7,165 bases of DNA, taken from positions 1-7,165 of the forward strand of contig JAESUT010000207.1 of assembly GCA_016762995.1 (NCBI GenBank). Reading direction: 5' to 3'. The notes under the pieces are model-generated. The model searched no databases. It worked only from the letters and a program-made list of their open reading frames with translations, and was not told the origin of the DNA. The translations under genes and the position numbers were made by a program. This stretch comes from Gammaproteobacteria bacterium (GTDB lineage Bacteria; Pseudomonadota; Gammaproteobacteria; Pseudomonadales; Pseudohongiellaceae). Positions 1-5,926 of the stretch are shown piece after piece; the stretch's first letter is position 1, and each line of letters opens with the position of its first letter.

Positions 1-91
1 GTGTGGGAAAAGCAAGTAGAATGACATTTCTACGCCAGCTTTTGGCACACGACATACTAAAAAGTCAGGGATGACTTTTAAGTATCGATTA
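1..91. repeat. Hairpin repeat unit, copy 1 (91 bp)
   Basis: This copy matches 141-231 at all but two positions (7 and 80). It holds three inverted repeats: GTAGAA/TTCTAC (16-21 and 28-33), a short GCCA/TGGC (34-37 and 43-46), and a long stem with left arm 54-67, loop GGGA 68-71 and right arm 72-85. The long stem has one A-A mismatch here. The outer GTGT (1-4) can also pair with ACAC (47-50), which would enclose the first two hairpins. The copy starts at the window edge, so the array may extend further left. It is non-coding and its function is unknown. Confidence 0.9.
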
Positions 92-96
92 GACAA

Positions 97-137
97 GTTG
101 CACAGGGATGTGCAACCATTGCCCGTTAAGGGCAATG
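97..137. repeat. Two adjacent stem-loops between the repeat units
   Basis: Two perfect 8-bp stems sit back to back in the spacer between the 91-bp units. The first is GTTGCACA (97-104), loop GGGA (105-108), TGTGCAAC (109-116). The second is CATTGCCC (117-124), loop GTTAA (125-129), GGGCAATG (130-137). The first shares the central CAGGGATG with the long hairpins of the flanking units although its stem sequence differs. Neither is followed by a T tract, so they do not look like ordinary intrinsic terminators. Confidence 0.85.
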
Positions 138-140
138 TGA

Positions 141-231
141 GTGTGGAAAAAGCAAGTAGAATGACATTTCTACGCCAGCTTTTGGCACACGACATACTAA
201 AAAGTCAGGGATGACTTTTTAGTATCGATTA
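141..231. repeat. Hairpin repeat unit, copy 2 (91 bp)
   Basis: This is the second copy, offset by exactly 140 bp from copy 1. The long hairpin is a perfect 14-bp stem here: left arm 194-207, loop GGGA 208-211, right arm 212-225. The GTAGAA/TTCTAC hairpin lies at 156-161 and 168-173. Read on the minus strand, that small hairpin is followed two bases later by GCTTTTT. The copy ends 7 bp from the stop codon of the oxygenase gene, so it probably lies in that operon's 3' untranslated region. Confidence 0.9.
194..225 (-). terminator. Long stem-loop just downstream of the oxygenase operon (possible 3' end or stabiliser)
   Basis: A minus-strand transcript of the oxygenase gene would meet this 14-bp perfect hairpin 13 nt after its stop codon. 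The stem is A/T-rich and no U tract follows on either strand, so a classical Rho-independent terminator is not shown. A 3'-end stabilising hairpin or RNA-processing site is equally possible. A weaker hairpin with a T5 run follows further along the same transcript (173 down to 146). Confidence 0.35.
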
Positions 232-238
232 ACAGTCG

Positions 239-844
239 CTATGTATAGGGTGGAAAATGCATCCAGCCGGTAATGATGTATTTGACTCCCGAGTTCACCA
301 CATTACCTCTGTGGGCATGAGTCCATTCCCCGGGCCAAATTAGCGTCTTCCCTTTCTGTGGTTGGCTCTCAAAGTTCTGATGTTCGAAGTGAGTCGAACC
401 CCCGTCTTCCACATCATTTAGGTAAGTCATCCAAGCGAGCACGCGGTGTGATGTGTCGAGAGTCGTGCGCTCTGAGTGAACTTTCATGAAGTGACCGCCG
501 GGTTCATACTTTTGAATATTGAATGAACTAACTTCAGCATTAGGCAAGACGCTTTCCAAAAAAGGCCACTGTTCAAGATAGTCTTTGTAACAATCGAACA
601 GGATTTCAAGATAGTTGCGTAATGGTTCATGGTCAGGCAGTTCTAAATCTCGAGGCCGAATGGCGAGGTCGGTAGAGTTCTTGGCTTCGGTATTTAGCCC
701 GCCAGCCGTTCGCCCTTTCGTGTGATTGGTTTTATGTGTTTCGAAAAAATCAATTATCTCGTCACAGATTGATGGCGGCTCGATGCCCCAGCTTCCTATG
801 AAATGTGGAATGGGTTGGGATATTTCTAGCTCGATTCGTTTCAT
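239..844 (-). CDS. Prolyl-4-hydroxylase-like 2-oxoglutarate/Fe(II) oxygenase
   Basis: A 201-residue cytoplasmic protein, a usual length for a single-domain 2OG-Fe(II) oxygenase of the P4H/2OG-FeII_Oxy_3 type. These enzymes use O2 and 2-oxoglutarate to hydroxylate proteins, peptides or small molecules. The C-terminal half carries the double-stranded beta-helix signatures: YEPGGHF (113-119), the iron pair H123-S-E125, MTYLNDVEDGGSTHF (139-153), WPGEWTHAHRG (170-180) with distal ligand H178, and K188 in VKYIITGW, placed to bind the 2OG carboxylate. The acidic ligand is Glu, not the usual Asp. No signal peptide or membrane segment is seen. The start ATG overlaps the stop of the upstream TPR gene as ATGA, with a GGAAA-like ribosome site inside that gene, which indicates translational coupling. 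The substrate cannot be read from sequence, but the TPR partner suggests a protein or peptide. Confidence 0.9.
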   Translation of the reverse strand: MKRIELEISQPIPHFIGSWGIEPPSICDEIIDFFETHKTNHTKGRTAGGLNTEAKNSTDLAIRPRDLELPDHEPLRNYLEILFDCYKDYLEQWPFLESVLPNAEVSSFNIQKYEPGGHFMKVHSERTTLDTSHRVLAWMTYLNDVEDGGSTHFEHQNFESQPQKGKTLIWPGEWTHAHRGNVVNSGVKYIITGWMHFPPYT

Positions 845-1866
845 GCGCTGTTTCCAAAGTTGTAGTCGACGCCTTTGCGAATATCGAAATTGATCACACC
901 AAAGCCGCTTGTTTCCATTTCTAGTCCTTCTTTGGTTTTTCCCATGGAGAGCAGGACTGAGCCCAGTGAACCTGCTGCCTCGTTCATCGAAGGGTTAATG
1001 TCTAAGGCCATGCGATAGCTGGCAGCGGCTTCTTCTAATTTGCGAAGGCTCCACAGCGCGCTTCCAAGATTGCAGTGAGCATCGGCGAAATTGGCTCGAA
1101 GTGACAGCGCATGGCGATATTTGCTGGCTGCCTCGATGACATGCCCTAGTTTTTGTAGCGCTGTACCCAGGTTGTTGTGCGCGTCAGCATAGTCAGGTTT
1201 TAACGCGATCGCCTGCTCGTAGCAGACAATAGCTTCATCTACTAAGCCTTGGTTTTTCAAGGCCGAGCCGAGGTTGCAATGCGCCTGAGCAAAGTCAGGC
1301 CGAATCGCTAATGCTCTCCGATAACTAGCTATAGCCGCATCGAGCTGTTCTTTTTCTAAGTGCACATTTCCAAGGTTGCAGTGTGTGTTGGAATCCGCGG
1401 GATCAAAATTAATAGATCGCTTGTAACTCGCTATTGCTTCATCGAGATGGCCGGAATTTCTTAGAGCGATGCCGAGGTTCGCGTGCGACCTAGCATGATC
1501 TGGTTTAAGGGCGATCGCCTGCCGGTAGCTTGCAATCGCATCATCAAACTTGCCTAGGTCGAGAAATACGTGTCCTAGATTGCAGTGGGCGCTTAGATAT
1601 TCTGGCGCATGACTGATCGCCTCGTTAATCAATTGAATTGCGAGGTCACTCTTCGAGGCCATGTGGGCGATTACCCCAAACCGGTGCAGTGCGACTGGCT
1701 GGTTTGGTTCTATCGCTAAAATCTGTCGGTAGATTCTCTCGGCCTCACCAATTCGGCCGGCAGATTGATGTTGCATAGCCAAAGACAATTCATCTTGGAT
1801 AGCTATGGGGGGCTGGGCTTGTGAGATACCCGTTTCTTGGCTGTCTTTGGGGTCTTTAGGGGACAT
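841..1866 (-). CDS. TPR-repeat protein, OGT-like repeats, partner of the oxygenase
   Basis: A 341-residue protein made almost wholly of tetratricopeptide repeats. After a polar N-terminus (1-23), about eight 34-residue repeats run from 24 to 295, with a partial ninth to about 315. The recurring pattern is A-H-x-N-L-G ... G ... EAI.SY..AI.L.P, closest in style to the TPRs of O-GlcNAc transferase, including the Asn just before Leu-Gly (N96, N130, N164, N198, N232, N266). No glycosyltransferase, sulfotransferase or other catalytic domain follows. The last 26 or so residues (316-341, containing GFGVINFD and KGVDYNFG) are not TPR. No signal peptide is seen. The start ATG has GGAGAG about 10 nt upstream. 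It is the first gene of a two-gene operon and its TGA overlaps the oxygenase ATG. Its likely role is a scaffold or substrate adaptor for the oxygenase; that role is inference. Confidence 0.9.
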   Translation of the reverse strand: MSPKDPKDSQETGISQAQPPIAIQDELSLAMQHQSAGRIGEAERIYRQILAIEPNQPVALHRFGVIAHMASKSDLAIQLINEAISHAPEYLSAHCNLGHVFLDLGKFDDAIASYRQAIALKPDHARSHANLGIALRNSGHLDEAIASYKRSINFDPADSNTHCNLGNVHLEKEQLDAAIASYRRALAIRPDFAQAHCNLGSALKNQGLVDEAIVCYEQAIALKPDYADAHNNLGTALQKLGHVIEAASKYRHALSLRANFADAHCNLGSALWSLRKLEEAAASYRMALDINPSMNEAAGSLGSVLLSMGKTKEGLEMETSGFGVINFDIRKGVDYNFGNSA

Positions 1867-2176
1867 GCCTGTAAGGCTCTCCGGCCTGAAATTCTCGGTA
1901 GACTTCTAGCTGCGTATCTTTAGGCTACAAGTCTACACCGCCGGCCATCCGCAAGAAAGTAGGCGAGACACAATGAATATTGACCTTGAATGACTGCAGG
2001 CGGCTAGCCATCGGCACTCTTAGGATAGCGCGGGCTTGGGTAGGTTTCTCCTCTTATACGACCTGCTAAGCTCGAATTCATCAATCACGCTGGCTACGTT
2101 TTCGGGGAATTCTGCTAATTCGGTAAATGAGGTTGAGCTAACGGTATGCTCATGAGTAAAATTTTGAGAGACTAGT
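1867..2176. other. 310-bp divergent intergenic region
   Basis: This gap separates the minus-strand TPR/oxygenase operon from the plus-strand HD-GYP gene and should hold promoters for both. I see no sigma-70 pair with good boxes and good spacing on either strand. TTGACC at 1980-1985 resembles a -35 box but has no good -10 box 17 bp on. The clearest structure is an inverted repeat at 1898-1936. GAATTC occurs twice near the HD-GYP end, and GGCTAGCC near 2002 is an 8-bp palindrome. No RNA gene is recognisable. Confidence 0.7.
1898..1936. promoter_or_regulatory. Inverted repeat GTAGACT...AGTCTAC upstream of the TPR gene
   Basis: GTAGACT (1898-1904) is perfectly complementary to AGTCTAC (1930-1936). 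Inside it, TAGC (1907-1910) can pair with GCTA (1923-1926). It lies 31 to 70 bp upstream of the TPR start codon. It could be an operator for a dimeric regulator or an RNA hairpin in the 5' leader; the sequence alone does not decide. Confidence 0.4.
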
Positions 2177-3439
2177 GTGGGCTCCTTTGCAACGGTTTAT
2201 AAAATGCCAGAATTTTTGCCACCTAATGCTGAACGGCTAGTAAGGGTCAATGGCCCAGACATTAAGGTCGGAATGTATATGTCTTTTCCCGATCGTCCCT
2301 GGCTGGAGACGCGTTTCCTGTTTCAGGGGGTCTTACTGACCACTGAAAAGCAGGTCAGCGAGGTGCGCAAGGAATGCCGGTATATCTTTGTCGATAAAGA
2401 GAAAAGCCGAACCATTCAGACTGCGCGAGAACCTGTGCCTACAGAGACGACGGCGCCGCCCATACTAAAGCCTATCGAGAGAGAGTTTGTTGCTGCGCAG
2501 AAGGCCCATGTGGATGCCGGTAGTCAGATTCAAGAGAACTTAAAGCGCCTTGTTGCAGGCGAGGGCATTAATGTCACTCGTATTCGTTCTTCAGTTAAGT
2601 CTTGCGTCAAGAGCATCGTTACCAATCCGAACGCACTCATGTGGCTAGGTCGACTGCGTAACAAAGACAATTATATTGCAGAGCACTGCCTTAACGTTGG
2701 CATATTGGCGATCGCCTTCGGCAGGCATCTTGACATGAGCTTGGATGAGCTAGAGATGTTGGGCATGTGCGGCATGCTGCATGATGTTGGCAAGCTGGAG
2801 GTGGATCAGAAGATACTCGATAAACCGTCTAGCCTCAGCGAAGAAGAGTTCGCAGTCATTAAGGGACACTGTCTTACAGGCAGAGACATCCTTTCTAAAG
2901 ATGAAAATATGCCGAAGGTAGTTATCGAGGCGGCATTCGGTCACCATGAGCGCATGGATGGATCGGGTTATCCAAGAGGCGTGCGAGCTGACTCCTTGGA
3001 TCTCTATACCCGCATGATTTCTATCGTTGATACCTACGATGCAATAACTACGACCCGTTGTTATGACAAATCACGCCCGGCGGCAGAGGCAATCAAAATT
3101 CTATTTAGCTGCCGTAATACTCAGTTCGAACCAATTCTCGTTGAAAAATTCATAGAATGCCTGGGAATTTATCCAACAGGTTCTCTGGTTGAGTTAAAGA
3201 CCGGTGAAGGGGCTGTCGTCATCGACTCGAACAGGAACAGCCGTCTCAATCCCAGGGTCAGCATTGTCCTCGATGAGCAGAAGCATGCGTGCTCGCCACT
3301 CATCATTGATACCTCTTCCGAGGGAAGCGACAACGCCGAGAGAACCATCAAGCGTGTGTTGGATGAGAATGATTATCCGGTAGATCTGGAGAGAGTGTTC
3401 TCTTTTTTTAAGGAACAGGGCGACTCGATACCAAGTTAA
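2177..3439 (+). CDS. HD-GYP c-di-GMP phosphodiesterase with DUF3391-type N-terminus
   Basis: A 420-residue cytoplasmic enzyme expected to hydrolyse cyclic di-GMP. Residues about 19-77 match the DUF3391 pattern often found before HD-GYP domains (GMYMSFPDRPWLETRFLFQG, then CRYIFVD). The HD-GYP domain spans about 150-330 and keeps every key residue: H170, H202-D203 with K206 (LHDVGK), H231, H256-H257 (HHERMDGSGYP, with G264-Y265-P266) and D285 (IVDTYDAIT). It is therefore expected to be active. A tail of about 90 residues follows. The GTG start at 2177 is chosen because an in-frame stop lies at 2165-2167, GAGAG (2166-2170) sits 6 nt upstream, and the alternative ATG at 2204 has no visible ribosome site. 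The ATG remains possible, since the first nine residues are outside the conserved domain. The 3' end overlaps the convergent FAD gene by 4 bp. Confidence 0.92.
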   Translation: MGSFATVYKMPEFLPPNAERLVRVNGPDIKVGMYMSFPDRPWLETRFLFQGVLLTTEKQVSEVRKECRYIFVDKEKSRTIQTAREPVPTETTAPPILKPIEREFVAAQKAHVDAGSQIQENLKRLVAGEGINVTRIRSSVKSCVKSIVTNPNALMWLGRLRNKDNYIAEHCLNVGILAIAFGRHLDMSLDELEMLGMCGMLHDVGKLEVDQKILDKPSSLSEEEFAVIKGHCLTGRDILSKDENMPKVVIEAAFGHHERMDGSGYPRGVRADSLDLYTRMISIVDTYDAITTTRCYDKSRPAAEAIKILFSCRNTQFEPILVEKFIECLGIYPTGSLVELKTGEGAVVIDSNRNSRLNPRVSIVLDEQKHACSPLIIDTSSEGSDNAERTIKRVLDENDYPVDLERVFSFFKEQGDSIPS

Positions 3440-4425
3440 GTCTCACAGCGCCAGAGCGTTTGTAGTTGCTCTCCGAGTTTTAATCCGCTGAGATAGGCAT
3501 CCTCGACTCTATTCCCCGCGCACCAGTCGCCACATGCAGCAAGCCTGTTTGCTTCATCGAGGAGAAAACTTTCTTCACAACTCGTTTCCGCCCTGGCATA
3601 TTTCCAGCGGTGAATCGCACTATGTTCGGGCAGCGGGAGCGAATAGCCAACTAACTCACCCAGTGCGTCTAGCATCGAGTGGCGTACATCATCGATGTTG
3701 TTTTCGAGCTGAGTACGCGCCCATGCATTGTTGCTATGAACCATTAATGAGAAGGAGTGTGGGCGACCCTGCTTGCTAGAATTCGCGGCGATCCAGCTAA
3801 GGGCTGAATTCTTAACCACGGCCGCATCGAAATTCAACTTGTGCGTGGACTCGAAGCCCAGCATCAAGCTAAAACAGGGGGAGAAATCGACTGCGCTCAG
3901 TTCTGACTTGTAGATGAAGCAGTCCGGCAGCAGTTCATTGGCCTGAGGAGCAGGCAATGTAGAAGCCACCCAATCGAAATGACCTAGCGGTTTCTCGGCA
4001 GAGCCTCTAAGTAGCCAGCCCTGTTCGAGCGCATCGATGCCAGTAACCTCAGTATCCAATTTCACGTTGAGCCCTAGCGCGAGTGTCTTACACAGACTAT
4101 TCATACAAGGCGCGGCAATGTAGTGAGGCTCGGACCATTCTCGTTTGAAGGATTTCTTCTCTGAGTCTAGAGTGAGAATTCGTGGCAGCCAGGATTGAAT
4201 TTTATTCTCTGCCACGCAATTACTAATGAGACTCTGAAACTGCATTGAGCGCGCCGTAAAGAACTGGGCGCCATGATCGAATTGGTAGGGGCCAGTTTTG
4301 TATGTGGCCATTCGACCGCCGAAGTCTCGTGACTTTTCAAATACTGTTACTTCGGCACGGCCCTGTAACTGCCTTGCGAGGGTGATGCCAGCAATGCCGG
4401 CACCGATGATAGCGAGCGATCTCAT
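3436..4425 (-). CDS. Renalase-like FAD-dependent oxidoreductase
   Basis: A 329-residue flavoprotein. The N-terminus is a Rossmann FAD site: IIGAGIAG (6-13), E30 at the end of the second strand for the ribose, and FGGRMAT (36-42), followed by FDHGAQFF (49-56). The C-terminus has the second FAD contact, AACGDWCAGNRVEDAYLSG (297-314), then a helix. This layout fits the bacterial NAD(P)/FAD-dependent oxidoreductases related to renalase (amine-oxidase fold). Characterised renalases oxidise aberrant dihydro-NAD(P) isomers; applying that here is inference. The reading frame is open to an ATG at 4539, but the start at 4425 is preferred. It places the Rossmann strand at the N-terminus as is usual, and the extra 38 residues have no fold-like pattern and lie in the divergent promoter region. 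The ribosome site is weak (GAGAAG about 14 nt upstream). No signal peptide. Confidence 0.87.
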   Translation of the reverse strand: MRSLAIIGAGIAGITLARQLQGRAEVTVFEKSRDFGGRMATYKTGPYQFDHGAQFFTARSMQFQSLISNCVAENKIQSWLPRILTLDSEKKSFKREWSEPHYIAAPCMNSLCKTLALGLNVKLDTEVTGIDALEQGWLLRGSAEKPLGHFDWVASTLPAPQANELLPDCFIYKSELSAVDFSPCFSLMLGFESTHKLNFDAAVVKNSALSWIAANSSKQGRPHSFSLMVHSNNAWARTQLENNIDDVRHSMLDALGELVGYSLPLPEHSAIHRWKYARAETSCEESFLLDEANRLAACGDWCAGNRVEDAYLSGLKLGEQLQTLWRCET

Positions 4426-4603
4426 TGTAAGTCTGCATTCTTCTCGATTCGAATGGATATGATACGGGAGTTTGTCAGACTTGGATGAATGTTTAGTCGA
4501 TCTGCGAGCTGCCATAGCGCAAAGCCTGAGCATCGACATAGATTTGAATCTGATCTACATTGTGGTTAAAGAAGAGCGTCATAAAAGCGCACAGAGGGGC
4601 AGT
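4426..4603. promoter_or_regulatory. Divergent promoter region between the FAD enzyme and PAL-like genes
   Basis: This 178-bp gap must serve the minus-strand FAD gene and the plus-strand propeller gene. For the plus gene, TTGAAT (4544-4549) and TAAAGA (4567-4572) are spaced 17 bp apart, a modest sigma-70 match. The -35 box overlaps a near-palindrome, AGATT-TG-AATCT (4540-4551), which could be a regulator site. For the minus gene, a TATCAT -10-like hexamer is readable in the complement near 4460, without a good -35 box. Confidence 0.35.
4594..4599 (+). promoter_or_regulatory. Ribosome binding site fixing the start of the first PAL-like gene
   Basis: GAGGGG lies 4 nt before the ATG at 4604. It supports that start over the in-frame ATG at 4472, and it places the signal peptide at the protein's N-terminus. 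Confidence 0.75.
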
Positions 4604-5668
4604 ATGAACTTGTCTTCAAATGGATGCCGCAGAACTTTCATTGATTCGTTGCTTGTTCTAAGCGTATTGGTCGTGGCTGTTTTTCAAGGGAGTTCAATTG
4701 CACAAGCAGTCTCCGAAAATCCCTATCAGGTAATTTATGACTGGGGTGAATTGCCAGGTGGGCGTGAGATGGGTGTAGTCACCGGCGTGCATCCTGACCC
4801 CGATGGCGTGCATATGTGGATTGTCGAACGCTGCAGTACAAATCAATGTGCCGGCTCCGCTTTTCCGCCGATTCACAAACTAGACGCTGAGGGTAACGTG
4901 GTAAAGAGTATAGGGGCCGGGTTATTTGCATGGCCACATGGCTTCGATCTCGATAATGAAGGAAATCTTTGGGTGACCGAAGGCGCGCCGCACGGTGATG
5001 CGAGAGGCGCGGATGGTTTTGCTCTAGGAATGGGGCATCAGGTCATAAAATTGGACCAAGACGGCACAGTTTTGATGCGCTTGGGCGAAGCAGGCGTTGC
5101 CGGCGATGACGCGACACACTTCAATGGACCCTCGGCTGTGCTGGTAGCACCCAATGGTGATATTTGGATCGCCGATGGGCATCGTGGCGGCAACAACCGA
5201 GTTCTTAAGTTTTCTACCAGTGGAAAATTGCTCTTACAGCTTGGAGGTGGTATCGACTCTCTTAGTCGCGAAGTGAGCAGATTCAACGACCCGCATGACC
5301 TGAAGATGGATTCCCAGGGCAGGCTCTTCGTTGCCGACCGCGGCAATAATCGCATTCAGATATTCGACCAACAGGGAGAGCTTCTCTCTATATGGACTCA
5401 ATTTGGTAGACCCAGCGGCATCTGGATCGATGATAGCGATAAGGTCTACGTGGCCGATGGCATGTCGGGCGACCAATGGAATCCGGGTTGGCAACGTGGC
5501 ATCCGCATTGGTGATGCGAAGACCGGTTGGATCACCGACTTCATTCCCGACTATGAGGTGCAAAACGGCAGCGGCATAGAGTTTCTGGCGACTGATGCCG
5601 AGGGCAGTATCTATGCTGGGCAGGTGGGTCGCCAGCGCTTTGAAAAGTATGTTCGTGTCAGACAGTAA
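4604..5668 (+). CDS. Exported NHL beta-propeller, PAL-like (variant active site)
   Basis: A 354-residue exported protein related to peptidyl-alpha-hydroxyglycine alpha-amidating lyase, the enzyme that completes C-terminal peptide amidation in animals. Residues 1-35 are a signal peptide: C-R9-R10-T-F-I resembles a twin-arginine motif, a hydrophobic core follows, and cleavage is likely after AQA35. NHL blades follow: WPHGFDLDNEGNLWVTE (110-126), IWIADGHRGGNNRVLKFS (187-204), FNDPHDLKMD (227-236), LFVADRGNNRIQIF (241-254) and GWQRGIRIG (295-303). PAL-like residues kept are R76, H112, H231 and R246. Differences are H193 where PAL has its catalytic Tyr and E326 where PAL has the third zinc His, so classical PAL activity is doubtful. 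C77 and C82 may form a disulfide. The downstream gene is a paralogue. Fold and export are confident; the reaction is unknown. Confidence 0.85.
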   Translation: MNLSSNGCRRTFIDSLLVLSVLVVAVFQGSSIAQAVSENPYQVIYDWGELPGGREMGVVTGVHPDPDGVHMWIVERCSTNQCAGSAFPPIHKLDAEGNVVKSIGAGLFAWPHGFDLDNEGNLWVTEGAPHGDARGADGFALGMGHQVIKLDQDGTVLMRLGEAGVAGDDATHFNGPSAVLVAPNGDIWIADGHRGGNNRVLKFSTSGKLLLQLGGGIDSLSREVSRFNDPHDLKMDSQGRLFVADRGNNRIQIFDQQGELLSIWTQFGRPSGIWIDDSDKVYVADGMSGDQWNPGWQRGIRIGDAKTGWITDFIPDYEVQNGSGIEFLATDAEGSIYAGQVGRQRFEKYVRVRQ

Positions 5669-5695
5669 TTGCGCAGTGTGCAAATTACTCTTTTT
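5669..5695 (+). terminator. Weak possible terminator after the first PAL-like gene
   Basis: TTGCGC (5669-5674), a three-base loop, then GTGCAA (5678-5683) form a 6-bp stem with one G-U pair. A short gap and TCTTTTT (5689-5695) follow. The stem is short and the T tract lies a few bases away, so termination would be partial at best. Confidence 0.3.
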
Positions 5696-5915
5696 ATGAT
5701 TGAGCGGAATACACCAACCAAGAGTCGCAAAGCAGGTTTGGGATCAAAATATGTGAATGCTTACTAACTTATTTCGATGCTGGGGTCGGGGCGTAGCTTC
5801 GTGCTGTGCCCATTGCCTTACTTTTGTCCTTCGCCGCCGGCGCTACAAGTGGACTTGGGGTTGGATAGCTTTTATTCTCTGACCCAGTACTTCTTATTAA
5901 AACTACAAAATATCC

Positions 5916-5921
5916 AAGGAG
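5916..5921 (+). promoter_or_regulatory. Ribosome binding site fixing the start of the PAL-like lipoprotein
   Basis: AAGGAG lies 5 nt before the ATG at 5927. This start puts the lipoprotein signal at the very N-terminus, so the in-frame ATG at 5777 is not used as the start. Confidence 0.85.
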
Positions 5922-5926
5922 CATCC

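Larger units (their letters stand above)
5669..5926. other. 258-bp spacer between the paralogous propeller genes
   Basis: The spacer is long enough for the second propeller gene to have its own promoter. The only hint is TTGGGA (5738-5743) with TACTAA (5762-5767) at 18 bp, which is weak. The frame of the downstream gene is open back to 5777, but that part encodes no recognisable signal or domain. CGCCGGCG (5835-5842) is an 8-bp palindrome. Confidence 0.5.

Noticed and set aside
1..231. CRISPR array or integron attC sites
   Set aside because: There are only two 91-bp units with a 49-bp spacer, unlike CRISPR repeat/spacer sizes, and the attC core boxes (GTTRRRY with its partner) are not found.
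4426..4539. 38-residue extension of the FAD enzyme
   Set aside because: The Rossmann strand should begin near the N-terminus, and the extension lies within the divergent promoter region. The internal ATG at 4425 fits better.
4472..4603. N-terminal extension of the first PAL-like protein from an ATG at 4472
   Set aside because: It would bury the signal peptide after 44 residues and lacks a ribosome site, while GAGGGG sits 4 nt before the ATG at 4604.
5234..5683. Minus-strand open frame of 149 codons inside the first propeller gene
   Set aside because: It is antisense to well-conserved NHL motifs and has no recognisable domain; its openness follows from codon use of the plus-strand gene. Other short frames opposite or inside the real genes were dismissed for the same reason.
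5777..5926. N-terminal extension of the lipoprotein from an ATG at 5777
   Set aside because: The lipobox signal must be at the N-terminus, and AAGGAG precisely precedes the ATG at 5927. The extra 50 residues show no domain.
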